Shown here: in pieces, positions 7,424 through 15,088 of the stretch
Layout: each line of letters starts with the position of its first letter
Position numbering within the stretch: the first letter of the stretch is position 1
NCBI GenBank assembly: GCA_964445645.1
Contig: CAYULH010000129.1
Coordinates: forward strand, 1 to 15,202
DNA from: Aureispira sp964445645
Lineage (GTDB): Bacteria; Bacteroidota; Bacteroidia; Chitinophagales; Saprospiraceae
Direction of reading: 5' to 3'
Length of the DNA: 15,202 nucleotides
Program-made: the position numbers and the translations under genes
Notes under the pieces: generated by a model
Databases searched by the model: none
Seen by the model: the letters and a program-made list of their open reading frames with translations, nothing else
What the model was told of the DNA's origin: nothing

Positions 7424-8365
7424 ATGCCTTATTTATCATTTTGTTCTTGTTGGTTGATTGTTGTCACCACTTTGTTTTGTCCTGCAATTTTGCAAGCACA
7501 AGATGCTTGGTTGCCCAAAGGTGTAGGCACAGAATTGGGCTTGTCGGTGGGCTTGAGTACACACAACAGCCGAATTGGTGTATTGGCACGTGCTTTTGCT
7601 CATTGGGATTATGTACAAATCAATTTGGAGTTGGTGGGTCTGTATCAGGCACCGGCTCTTGGTACAGCCCAATCGGGTATAGAAGGGCAATTGCGTGCAG
7701 GGATTTTGGGGGCGTGGGGGCCAAAAAATGTATTTTGGGAGAGTCGATTTTTGAGTGCAGTGGGCAACCAGACCAATCGGCCTTATTCGTTGGGTTATGG
7801 TTTTAATTGTTATTGGGACAACCAAAATACCAGCCAGTGTACAGGCACTTTTGCCCTGCAAGTGCGCCAATTTCATCTGATTATGGAGAATGATTTTTTG
7901 GCCTTTATGGATCAGGACAAATATAGAACGGGGGCTTTGGGGCTGTATTTTGAGCAGGGGGCTTGGCAAATTGCACTGCAACAGGTTTCTTGGACGGCCG
8001 ACCCTTATGCCGAGGGAACAAGTACCGTAACCAATCATCCTATTTATAAAGACAAAGCCAAGTATGGTTATCGAGCCATGCCGGAAGTGCCCTACAAAGG
8101 ACGAAGTGCAGGTATTTTGCGCTTGCGAGCGGTGTATCACTCCAATTGGGCCAATCAGAAGCTAGGTGCTAGTTTGGGCATAGATGCCGAACAAATTAGA
8201 CATGGTTTGCAAAACAAAACTATTCACGATTCTGTTTTACTTAAAAATCCACATATTCCAATGATTGATAGGTGTGGCAATGCTTTTTTGTTTGAAGAGG
8301 GGCAGCAAATTAGAAAAGCTCGTTTTCATGGAGAATTGTTATTAAACCCCCTTATTTTCTATTAA
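7424..8365 (+). CDS. Secreted protein resembling polymorphic toxin type 23
   Basis: The 313-residue protein has a signal peptide (hydrophobic core LIVVTTLFCPAIL, cleavage near LQAQ). A TTG at 7397 would add nine residues; ATG 7424 was preferred. The body is rich in Gly and aromatic residues with alternating beta pattern. It has a segment LIMENDFLAFMDQDKYRTGA (about 148-167) and a C-terminal region with EQIRHGLQNKTIHD (256-269) and a following PMIDRCGN. From memory, this END...D-x-Y/F-RT pattern and the late R-x-x-x-Q-N-x-x-I-H-D motif resemble the Bacteroidota polymorphic toxin type 23 domain. I could not test this, and an outer-membrane beta-barrel-like protein is the main alternative. No immunity gene can be recognised beside it. 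It lies 39 nt after the VWA-like gene and is probably co-transcribed. Confidence 0.72.
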   Translation: MPYLSFCSCWLIVVTTLFCPAILQAQDAWLPKGVGTELGLSVGLSTHNSRIGVLARAFAHWDYVQINLELVGLYQAPALGTAQSGIEGQLRAGILGAWGPKNVFWESRFLSAVGNQTNRPYSLGYGFNCYWDNQNTSQCTGTFALQVRQFHLIMENDFLAFMDQDKYRTGALGLYFEQGAWQIALQQVSWTADPYAEGTSTVTNHPIYKDKAKYGYRAMPEVPYKGRSAGILRLRAVYHSNWANQKLGASLGIDAEQIRHGLQNKTIHDSVLLKNPHIPMIDRCGNAFLFEEGQQIRKARFHGELLLNPLIFY

Positions 8366-8419
8366 AAAAATATATCTTGCCTAAAAATAAGTAGCTAGGT
8401 ATTTTAAAAAACACACACA

Positions 8420-9280
8420 ATGACACCAACAACGCTAATGGATCACACTGTTATTGACAGATTTGATGCTAATTCTGTAATCGTAGATTTGGGCGCCAAC
8501 AAAGGGGAGTTTGCAAGTTTATTCTCCAAAACCTATAGTTTTCAGAAAATGATTTTGGTAGATGAGGCGGACAACTTCCTCAGTCAGAACTTTTCAGCGA
8601 TTCGGAAAATCCTCAAAGAAGGTCGCGAATTCGGAGTTGGAACCATTTTATCAACCCAGTTCCTGAACCATTTTTGGATTTTGCCAGATCCCCAAAGGCG
8701 ACATATGATGCTTTTTCATNNNNNNNNNNTTGCGAGTTTATTCTCCAAAACCTATAGTTTTCAGAAAATGATTTTGGTAGAGGCCAATCCCAATTTGATT
8801 GCAGATATTGAACAGAATATTGGAGCAACACAAAATGTAGCAGTGCTCAACGCTGTTATTGGCACATCCAATCAAGAAGAGGCTGTTTTTTTTATTAGTG
8901 ATGCACACGATGCCAGCTCTATCAATGAGGATTTTAGCAAGGGGACGTTTGCCAAGAATAGCTTCAATACCAATGCGATCAAGCAGAGGATGTTGACTTT
9001 AGAGTCTTTGATGGAGGAATATGCTATTGACAAAATTGATTTCTTGAAGGTAGATATTGAAGGGGCAGAGTGGGATTTGATAGAGAGTTTTACGCCAGCG
9101 CTTTGTGATAAAATCGACCAGATTTCTGTAGAATTTCACGATTTTTATGGGGAACAATTTCGACCAAAATCAGAAAAATGTATCAAAAAACTCAAAGATA
9201 TGGGCTATCAATTTACTTGCAAAGGAACTGATTTGGAGCAAGGAAGTCCTTATTTTGATTGCTTATTTTATAAGGAATAG
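8420..9280 (+). CDS. FkbM-family methyltransferase, interrupted by an assembly gap
   Basis: FkbM enzymes are SAM-dependent methyltransferases, often O-methylating sugars or secondary metabolites. The SAM motif I is VDLGANKGEF (residues 22-31), and the C-terminal half has the family-typical FLKVDIEGAEWDLIE and a late ISVEFHDF strand. As written the frame is 286 residues, but it contains a duplicated block (SLFSKTYSFQKMILV occurs twice), an unrelated stretch and about four unknown residues over the N run. Removing one copy plus the insert (219 nt) leaves a continuous 213-residue FkbM protein with motif I and the following EANPNLIADIEQN acidic strand correctly joined. That the frame stays open is fortuitous, as the 10-N run is a conventional gap size. 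It starts at ATG 8420, 54 nt after the toxin-like gene, and ends 5 nt before the convergent MATE gene. Confidence 0.85.
   Translation: MTPTTLMDHTVIDRFDANSVIVDLGANKGEFASLFSKTYSFQKMILVDEADNFLSQNFSAIRKILKEGREFGVGTILSTQFLNHFWILPDPQRRHMMLFHXXXXASLFSKTYSFQKMILVEANPNLIADIEQNIGATQNVAVLNAVIGTSNQEEAVFFISDAHDASSINEDFSKGTFAKNSFNTNAIKQRMLTLESLMEEYAIDKIDFLKVDIEGAEWDLIESFTPALCDKIDQISVEFHDFYGEQFRPKSEKCIKKLKDMGYQFTCKGTDLEQGSPYFDCLFYKE
8511..8562 (+). repeat. 52-bp direct duplication, copy 1
   Basis: This block of the FkbM gene recurs at 8730-8781 with one mismatch (A at 8515, G at 8734). After the copies the sequences diverge at once: this copy runs into an unrelated insert, while copy 2 continues into normal FkbM sequence. 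It is likely an overlap between two contig ends. Confidence 0.9.
8563..8719. other. Foreign insert: fragment coding for a HerA/FtsK-like ATPase Walker B region
   Basis: These 157 nt do not belong to the FkbM fold. Read in the gene's frame, the first part gives DEADNF...ILKEGREFGVGTILSTQ, which resembles the Walker B and following helix/strand of HerA/FtsK-type (DUF87-like) DNA-pumping ATPases, joined to the FkbM strand MILV. After NHF the likeness stops, so the fragment may itself be composite. It ends at an N run. Best read as a chimeric contig end from elsewhere in the genome or sample. Confidence 0.65.
8720..8729. other. Assembly gap (10 N)
   Basis: Ten consecutive undetermined bases mark a scaffold join. 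The flanking 52-bp duplication implies that the true gap size is negative, meaning the contigs overlap. Confidence 0.98.
8730..8781 (+). repeat. 52-bp direct duplication, copy 2
   Basis: It matches 8511-8562 at 51 of 52 positions, beginning directly after the N run and continuing into authentic FkbM coding sequence. Confidence 0.9.
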
Positions 9281-9285
9281 GTAAG

Positions 9286-10668
9286 CTAGACGTTTTTTCC
9301 TTCTATCAAGTGATTGGACCAATCTACAACAGCATCTTCTTGGCCTAGCAATTCTCGATAAGCTTTGATGAGATAATAACCTGTTACCAAGGCCGATAAT
9401 ACATCGGCAATAGGAAAAGCCCACCAAATACCCTCTATGCCCCAATAAGGGGGCAAAGTATACAGCAGTGCTATACAAAATACTTGTTTGGTTAGGGTAA
9501 GCAGCAGGGCCGGAAGTGCTCTGCCAATAGCTTGATAATAAGTAGAACCAATCAATTGTACCAATATAATAGGAGTGGTAGAAAACATAATGATTAAGGC
9601 ACTGGGCGTGATTGCGAGGATAGCGGGATCATCTGTAAAAATATAGATAATAGGCACACGTGCTACTAAAATTAACACATAGACAAGTGTAGCAATGATA
9701 GTTCCATAAAGCATAGATTTTCGGATGCTCTCCCTAACTCTACTGTAGAGTTTTGCGCCATAGTTATAAGCAGTAATAGGCAAGAATCCTTGTGAAATTC
9801 CCATCATAGGGAAAATAGCAAAGACAAACAATCTATTGATAATCCCATAAATAGACACGTAGATCTCACTGCCATAGGCGTACAAACTTGTATTAACTGT
9901 TAGTGCCAAAAAACTATAGGTGGCCTGCCGAGCAAAGGAAACAAAACCCAAACTGAACATTTCCCACACAATAGATAAATCTAAGATTAAATTGGCTCGT
10001 CTAATTTTAAGATCACTATCGCCCCTAACAAAGAACCAAAAGGTGTAAGAAGCACTCAGAAAATAGGATAAAATAGTGGCCAATGCTGCCCCGTGCATTC
10101 CCCATTCCAATCCATAAATAAAAATGGGATCCAGCACTAGGTTAAACAAGGCAGGCAGGAGCATTACATTCATGGCAATTTTGGGAAACCCCTGCGCCCG
10201 AATAACATGAATACTCATCATGGCCCAAGCCAAAAAGGGCATCCCCATGAGCATAATTCTAAAATAGGTTTGGGAGGGGGGCATGATGGCTCCTTGTGCC
10301 CCAAATAGTTTTAATAATGGTGCTTCAAATACAAAACCTGCTCCAACAAATAAAGTAGCTAGAGACATATTGAGCGTGATTTGATTGCCAAAAACACGTT
10401 GTGCCAAGGCTTCATTATCGGCCCCCAATGCCCGAGCAATCATAGATGCTCCCCCAATTCCAATAGCCATGCCCACAGAGGCAATAAGAAAAACCAACGG
10501 CAGCACTACCGAAATAGCAGCAATACCCATAGGGCCTACCCAACGCCCTACAAAAATGGTATCTACAATCATGTAAAAGGACATGACCATGAAACCAACA
10601 GCAGCAGGAACCCCCTGTTGTACAATAAGCCTACTGATTTTTTCTGTCCCTAGTTCGTTTGATTTCAT
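9286..10668 (-). CDS. MATE-family multidrug efflux transporter
   Basis: The 460-residue integral membrane protein has the length and pattern of MATE (MOP superfamily) exporters, which move cationic drugs or metabolites out of the cell using Na+ or H+ gradients. About twelve hydrophobic helices are visible in two halves. The start is typical: a short N-terminus, then GVPAAVGFMVMSFYMIVDTI FVGRW (the VDTIFVG motif) at about residues 19-43, and IGGASMIARALGADN in the loop after helix 2. The second half has a matching IYGIINRLFVFAIFPMMGI with QGFLPITAYNYGA. It looks closest to MepA/NorM-like bacterial members. It is convergent with FkbM (5 nt apart) and divergent from the thioredoxin-fold gene. 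The substrate is unknown. Confidence 0.94.
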   Translation of the reverse strand: MKSNELGTEKISRLIVQQGVPAAVGFMVMSFYMIVDTIFVGRWVGPMGIAAISVVLPLVFLIASVGMAIGIGGASMIARALGADNEALAQRVFGNQITLNMSLATLFVGAGFVFEAPLLKLFGAQGAIMPPSQTYFRIMLMGMPFLAWAMMSIHVIRAQGFPKIAMNVMLLPALFNLVLDPIFIYGLEWGMHGAALATILSYFLSASYTFWFFVRGDSDLKIRRANLILDLSIVWEMFSLGFVSFARQATYSFLALTVNTSLYAYGSEIYVSIYGIINRLFVFAIFPMMGISQGFLPITAYNYGAKLYSRVRESIRKSMLYGTIIATLVYVLILVARVPIIYIFTDDPAILAITPSALIIMFSTTPIILVQLIGSTYYQAIGRALPALLLTLTKQVFCIALLYTLPPYWGIEGIWWAFPIADVLSALVTGYYLIKAYRELLGQEDAVVDWSNHLIEGKNV

Positions 10669-10893
10669 GTTTGTTTAGAACTTATTTTTAGAAAAACTTC
10701 TTACTTAGGGGGCAAGGTAAAGTAAAAATGCACAATAATTGCACAATTGTCTGTCAGACGACAGGCTTAGGCAGAACTATTCATTATCTATCGGCTGTAG
10801 TATCATTCACTAAGTTCTCAAACAAATAGTGATTTTTGTTTGTTTAAGAATATCGAATGAGGGACTTTAATGAAACAATAACAAAAGGGAAAA
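10669..10893. other. 225-bp divergent intergenic region with dyads
   Basis: Between the MATE and thioredoxin-fold starts there is a CTGTC/GACAG hairpin around AGAC (about 10750-10764) and a direct repeat of GCACAAT separated by AATT just before it. No perfect TAnnTTTG was found. These dyads are possible operator sites for the divergent genes. Confidence 0.4.
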
Positions 10894-12066
10894 ATGAATT
10901 ATTGGAATTGGAGCATACTTGTAAGCCTTGTACTTTGGAGTCTAAATGGTTCAGCACAAGGTTTAAAGTTTGAAAAAAACGACTGGGAAACTGTAAAGGC
11001 AAAAGCAAAAGCAGAGAACAAACCTATTTTTGTAGATACTTATGCTAGTTGGTGTGAACCGTGTAAATGGATGGATAAACATGTATTTTCGAAGGCCGAA
11101 GTGGCCAAGTTTTTTGATAGTCATTACATCAGTTACAAATTGGATATAGAAAAAGGAGAAGGCGTAGCATTTGCAGCACAGTATCGTGTCAATAGTTATC
11201 CTACGTTGTTGTATTTTGATGCAGAAGGCGAATTGGTGCATCGTCTTATAGGTGCTTTTGAAACCAAAGAATTGATTCAAAAAAGCAAAGATGCCTTGGA
11301 GCCTGACAACCAAATTTACACCCTTCAAAAGCGTTTTGAAGGTGGCGAGCGTACTCCAGCCTTCCTAAAACAATATACAGAGGCATTGCGTGGAGCCAAT
11401 GAACGTTATCAAACCGTGGCAGATGTTTTTGTACAAACGGTAGGCTTGCCAGCACTCACAGAATCGAGCAATTTTGAGTTTTTGGAGGCTTATATCAATA
11501 ATAATTATCGCCATCGCGCTTATTTGTATGTTGCCAGCAATCGAGCAACATTTGAGGAAGCACTAACCGCCAAACGCGTGAATAATTACCTATCAGGAGC
11601 ACTCAATGTACGTTGTTATAAATTGGTGGAAAATGCCGCCTCAAAATCGACCATCAAAAGTTTTTTGCAAGATGTAAAACGTTTGATGCCAGAGCGTTTT
11701 GATTATTTCAAAGCTAGAATTGATTTTTATTACAATAGTAATGCAAAAAAGGATTATCGACTAGCTTTGCGCTATCAAAAACACTGCGAGGATGCCAAAA
11801 GCTTAAATGCCTTGGCGCGTTATATGCTGGATGTACACAGTGGCAATAAAACACAACTAAACAGTGCTTTGGAGTGGGCTAATAGGGCTATTTTACTAGA
11901 AGAAACCGTTTATACATTAGAAACCAAGGCTATGATTTTGATGAAATTGGGACGCAAAAAGGAAGCTTGGGAAGTAGCAAAGCGACAAGTGGAGTTGAGC
12001 AAAAATATAAATGAGTATGTAGAGGAGAGTCAGCAGCTATTGGATAATATAGAACAAAAAGAATAA
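10894..12066 (+). CDS. Exported thioredoxin-fold protein with helical C-terminal repeats
   Basis: The 390-residue protein begins with a signal peptide (MNYWNWSILVSLVLWSLNGS, cleavage near AQG). It then has a thioredoxin domain (about 25-130) with the redox motif WCEPC (Cys54, Cys57) and the cis-proline in SYPTLLYF (Pro103). The pattern, with KPIFVDTYASWC and LDIEKGEGVAFAAQY, matches the periplasmic thioredoxin/DsbD-C-terminal-like proteins of Bacteroidota, which reduce or oxidise disulfides outside the cytoplasm. Residues from about 135 to the end are helical; the last part (NSALEWANRAILLEETVYTL) resembles TPR units, suggesting a partner-binding scaffold. AAAGGGA just before ATG 10894 is a reasonable ribosome-binding site, one of few in the window. 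An intrinsic terminator follows at 12107. Its client is unknown. Confidence 0.9.
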   Translation: MNYWNWSILVSLVLWSLNGSAQGLKFEKNDWETVKAKAKAENKPIFVDTYASWCEPCKWMDKHVFSKAEVAKFFDSHYISYKLDIEKGEGVAFAAQYRVNSYPTLLYFDAEGELVHRLIGAFETKELIQKSKDALEPDNQIYTLQKRFEGGERTPAFLKQYTEALRGANERYQTVADVFVQTVGLPALTESSNFEFLEAYINNNYRHRAYLYVASNRATFEEALTAKRVNNYLSGALNVRCYKLVENAASKSTIKSFLQDVKRLMPERFDYFKARIDFYYNSNAKKDYRLALRYQKHCEDAKSLNALARYMLDVHSGNKTQLNSALEWANRAILLEETVYTLETKAMILMKLGRKKEAWEVAKRQVELSKNINEYVEESQQLLDNIEQKE

Positions 12067-12106
12067 CCATTTGGTTAAACTTTGAGTACAAAACAAGGAA
12101 TTGTCT

Positions 12107-12141
12107 AAGAGTTTTTCTATTTTAGGAGAGACTCTTTTTTT
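12107..12141 (+). terminator. Intrinsic terminator after the thioredoxin-fold gene
   Basis: A 12-bp stem, with several G-U pairs, forms between 12107-12118 (AAGAGTTTTTCT) and 12125-12136 (GGAGAGACTCTT). The loop is 6 nt and a T run follows (12137-12141). It lies 40 nt after the stop codon and separates this gene from the phosphatase gene. Confidence 0.75.
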
Positions 12142-12257
12142 ATAAGACATTCAGTATAAGCTCAAAAAAGCTGTTGATGGATTATACAAATAGAACTTTT
12201 ATTTTTAGTGTTCAAATAAAAAATAATAGATAAATTTTGTTAAAAATTGATGGTATT

Positions 12258-12908
12258 ATGGAAAGCAGCATTCAATTGCTAACAGATAAATTGCAGCAGT
12301 TTTGCAAAGCATTGGAACAAGAGTTTTTGCAAATTTCGGGGCAGCGAAAAGAGGCACTCCAAGAACTTAGTGATTACCTATTACAAAAACTATCTGCACA
12401 AGAAACGCCTCAAGTAATTGTTATTTGTACACACAACTCCAGAAGAAGCCATATAGGACAATTGTGGCTGGCTATAGGAGCCGATTATTTTGAACTACCT
12501 ACTATACAGACCTATTCAGGAGGCACAGAAGCTACGGCTTTTGATTTTAGAGTAGTAAAAGCTTTTAGACGGGTTGGGGTGCGTATTGCAACCACCGATT
12601 TGACGGCGAGCAATCCTGTTTATCAAGTAAGTTGGAACAATCAAATGAAACCCTACAAGGCTTTTTCCAAGGCTTATCAATCAGCACCCAATCCTACCAA
12701 GGATTTTGCGGCTGTGATGGTGTGTACAGAAGCCGATGCAGGCTGCCCCGTAGTATCGGGCTGTGATTTTAGATTGGCCTTACCTTATGCCGATCCCAAA
12801 ATGTTTGATGATACCGACCGTGAGGAAGATGCGTACAATGAAAGGGTACACCAAATAGGTAGAGAAATTTTATTTGTGTTGCATCAGGTCAAATTAGGAC
12901 TGGCGTAA
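12258..12908 (+). CDS. Low-molecular-weight protein-tyrosine-phosphatase / arsenate-reductase-like protein
   Basis: The 216-residue cytosolic protein has the phosphatase P-loop Cx5R in ICTHNSRRS (Cys57, Arg63), preceded by a hydrophobic strand (VIVI). Later come CTEADAGCPVV and a candidate general-acid segment PYADPKMFDD, as in LMW-PTP/ArsC folds. The ~45-residue helical N-terminal extension (QRKEALQELSDYLLQKL) ahead of the P-loop matches a Bacteroidota subgroup of about 200-220 residues usually annotated as protein-tyrosine-phosphatase. Possible activities are phosphotyrosine hydrolysis or arsenate reduction; without ars neighbours, arsenate is not favoured. I chose ATG 12258; a TTG at 12237 would add seven residues. 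No clear Shine-Dalgarno. It is convergent with the ABC-F gene, 40 nt away. Confidence 0.88.
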   Translation: MESSIQLLTDKLQQFCKALEQEFLQISGQRKEALQELSDYLLQKLSAQETPQVIVICTHNSRRSHIGQLWLAIGADYFELPTIQTYSGGTEATAFDFRVVKAFRRVGVRIATTDLTASNPVYQVSWNNQMKPYKAFSKAYQSAPNPTKDFAAVMVCTEADAGCPVVSGCDFRLALPYADPKMFDDTDREEDAYNERVHQIGREILFVLHQVKLGLA

Positions 12909-12935
12909 ATCTAGAAACAGGAATAGTTGGAGATG

Positions 12936-12966
12936 GAATTGGAAAAACTTATTGATTTTCCAATTC
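12936..12966. terminator. Hairpin between convergent genes, possible bidirectional terminator
   Basis: GAATTGGAAAA (12936-12946) and TTTTCCAATTC (12956-12966) form a perfect 11-bp stem with a 9-nt loop, spanning the end of the ABC-F gene and the gap to the phosphatase gene. It lacks a clear T run on either strand, so termination is plausible but unproven. Confidence 0.45.
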
Positions 12967-14889
12967 TTCCAATTCAAGGGAAGCCAGTTCCCATTTTTCC
13001 ATGGTTTCCTCTAGTTTCTTTTTATTGGTTTCGTATTTTAATACCACCTCATCATAGGCAGGAGTGCCCATGATAGACATATCCGCCATGCGTTCTTCTA
13101 GCTTCTTGTTGTCCTCCTCCAAACGATTGATTTTGCGTTCGGCATTCTGAACATCTTTAGTCACTTGTTTGAGGCGTTGGTGATAAGCCTTGCCCTCTAG
13201 TTTGGGTTTTGGGGCCTTGGCAATAGTTTCGGTGGCTGCTTCTCCTTTTCCAGCTTTGCCCAAGCTCACTTCTCTAAACGTATCCAGTGCTCGTTTCTTC
13301 AAGAAATACTTCACATCCCCCAAGTAAAGCTTGAGTTGCTTATTGTTGAACTCAATGACTTTATCCGTCAAGCCCTCCAAGAAATCACGATCGTGCGAAA
13401 CCACAATTAAGGTGCCATCATAACGCATAATGGCATCTTTCAACACCTCCTTGGAGCGAATATCGAGGTGGTTGGTAGGCTCATCCAAAACCAATAAATT
13501 GATGGGGCGCAACAACATACAAGCCAATGCCAAGCGAGCGCGTTCGCCTCCCGACAAAACAGAAACTTTTTTGTCTACATCCTCACCCGAAAACAGGAAG
13601 GAACCCAGAATGCCACGCAATTTGGTTCGCATATCATAAGGCGAAACTCTGTCGATAGTTTCCAGTACAGTGAGCTTGGGATCGAGTGTTTCGGCTTGGT
13701 TTTGAGCATAATAGCCAACTTCTACATTATAACCCAATTCTGCTTTGCCCTGTGCCGAGATATGCCCCAATATGATTTTGGAAAGGGTAGATTTGCCTTC
13801 TCCATTTTTTCCAACAAAAGCAATACGTTCCCCTCTAATAACCTCCAAGTTTACTTGGTCTAGAATATTGCGTTCTCCATAGGTTTTGGTTACATTTTCT
13901 ACTTTTACCACCACCTCGCCTGCACGTGGAGCTGGTGGAAATACCAAGCGCATTTTGCCACTATTGACGGTATCCAGCTCAATTTTATCCATTCTATTCA
14001 ATTCCTTGATAAGAGATTGAGCCATTTTGGCTTTATTAGCTTTGGCACGAAAACGGTCAATGAGTTGTTCTTTGCGAGCAATTTCTTTTTGCTGATTTTC
14101 AAAAGCATTTTGCTGTAGAATTCGACGCTCTTGTTGCAGGATGACATACTTAGAATAATTGGCTTTGTAATCGTATACTTTGCCCAATTCCAATTCAATG
14201 GTGCGTTTGGTTACATTGTCTAAGAAGGTTTTGTCGTGCGAAATGACAACAACCGAACCCTCATACGTTTCCAAAAACTGTTCTAGCCAAATAATAGATT
14301 CTATATCCAAGTGATTGGTAGGCTCATCCAGTAGCAAATAATCGGGGCGTTGAAGCAACATTTTAGTCAATTCAATACGCATTTGCCAACCACCACTAAA
14401 TTCATCGGTGAGTCGATCAAAATCAGTCGGCACAAAACCCAAACCCATCAATATTTTTTCGGCATCTACCTGAATACTCTGTCCACCTAGCACCCGATGG
14501 CGTTCGTTCAATTCATCCAGCTCATTAAAAAGATTTAAGTACGACTCACTTTCGTAATCGGTACGTGTTTCGATTTGTTGGTTGATGTCTTCAATCCTAG
14601 CTTCCAAATCTTGCACCTCCGAAAGAACACTCAAGGTTTCTTGCAGCACCGTTTTGCCTTTGGGCAAGCTCATATCTTGATGCAAAAAGCCAATACTACT
14701 TCCTTTGGGACGAACAACATTGCCCTCATGGGGAGAGGTGGTTCCAGCAATAATTTTGAGCAAAGTAGACTTGCCTGCCCCATTCAAACCCACCAATCCA
14801 ATTCGGTCACTATCATGAATAGAGAGAGAAATATGATCTAAAATTACACGATCACCATATTTGACAAATACATTGTTAATCCCAAGCAT
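12949..14889 (-). CDS. ABC-F family ATPase
   Basis: The 646-residue soluble protein has two tandem ABC ATPase domains and no transmembrane segments, which defines the ABC-F class of ribosome-associated translation factors and antibiotic-protection proteins. Domain 1 has Walker A GLNGAGKST (residues 34-42), signature FSGGWQMR and Walker B LLLDEPTNHLDI. Domain 2 has GKNGEGKST, LSGGERARLAL and LLVLDEPTNHLDI. An interdomain helical linker (arginine/lysine-rich, around residues 240-310) matches the P-site tRNA interaction motif position. The C-terminus (about 565-646) is a strongly charged coiled coil, as in Uup/YheS-like members. It has its own perfect -7 box 60 nt upstream and a leader hairpin. 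Whether it is a housekeeping Uup/YheS-type factor or a resistance protein cannot be told; the first is more likely. Confidence 0.94.
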   Translation of the reverse strand: MLGINNVFVKYGDRVILDHISLSIHDSDRIGLVGLNGAGKSTLLKIIAGTTSPHEGNVVRPKGSSIGFLHQDMSLPKGKTVLQETLSVLSEVQDLEARIEDINQQIETRTDYESESYLNLFNELDELNERHRVLGGQSIQVDAEKILMGLGFVPTDFDRLTDEFSGGWQMRIELTKMLLQRPDYLLLDEPTNHLDIESIIWLEQFLETYEGSVVVISHDKTFLDNVTKRTIELELGKVYDYKANYSKYVILQQERRILQQNAFENQQKEIARKEQLIDRFRAKANKAKMAQSLIKELNRMDKIELDTVNSGKMRLVFPPAPRAGEVVVKVENVTKTYGERNILDQVNLEVIRGERIAFVGKNGEGKSTLSKIILGHISAQGKAELGYNVEVGYYAQNQAETLDPKLTVLETIDRVSPYDMRTKLRGILGSFLFSGEDVDKKVSVLSGGERARLALACMLLRPINLLVLDEPTNHLDIRSKEVLKDAIMRYDGTLIVVSHDRDFLEGLTDKVIEFNNKQLKLYLGDVKYFLKKRALDTFREVSLGKAGKGEAATETIAKAPKPKLEGKAYHQRLKQVTKDVQNAERKINRLEEDNKKLEERMADMSIMGTPAYDEVVLKYETNKKKLEETMEKWELASLELEELENQ

Positions 14890-14913
14890 AAACGAATTCT
14901 AGCATGTAAGGCT

Positions 14914-14928
14914 TCTCTACAATAGAGA
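14914..14928 (-). promoter_or_regulatory. Leader hairpin upstream of the ABC-F gene
   Basis: TCTCTA (14914-14919) and TAGAGA (14923-14928) pair around a 3-nt loop, between the -7 box and the ATG at 14889. No T run follows, so it may act on mRNA stability or initiation rather than attenuation. Confidence 0.4.
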
Positions 14929-14948
14929 GGCTGGTTGAAATAATACTG

Positions 14949-14956
14949 CAAAGATA
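14949..14956 (-). promoter_or_regulatory. Bacteroidota -7 box of the ABC-F gene
   Basis: On the minus strand this reads TATCTTTG followed by CA, a perfect TAnnTTTG in the form seen most often in Bacteroidota promoters. It sits 60 nt upstream of the start codon, giving a leader of about 50 nt. No clear TTTG -33 element is seen. Confidence 0.55.
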
Positions 14957-15088
14957 GCAAAATTTGCTGGTTTTAGCTTAGAAGCGGTGTAGGGCTTTTA
15001 TAACTAAAAAGGGCGGCTTGGTTTTAGAATAATTATACAAGCAATAGACATTATTGCGAATGGAGTTGTAAAGAGACAAAAAGAAAGA

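Noticed and set aside
7436..8140. Long minus-strand open frame opposite the toxin-like gene
   Set aside because: Composition and residue pattern are those of an antisense shadow; the plus-strand frame has a signal peptide and coherent beta pattern.
8613..8831. Minus-strand frame through the N gap with a plausible-looking stretch (KASYVAFGDLAKSKNG)
   Set aside because: It reads across the artefactual join and the N run and overlaps the FkbM gene antisense; at most it reflects the origin of the chimeric insert.
8420..9280. A true fusion of an FkbM methyltransferase with a Walker B-containing ATPase
   Set aside because: The duplicated flank, N run and restoration of a normal FkbM protein on removal of 219 nt point to assembly error; the frame being kept depends on an arbitrary gap length.
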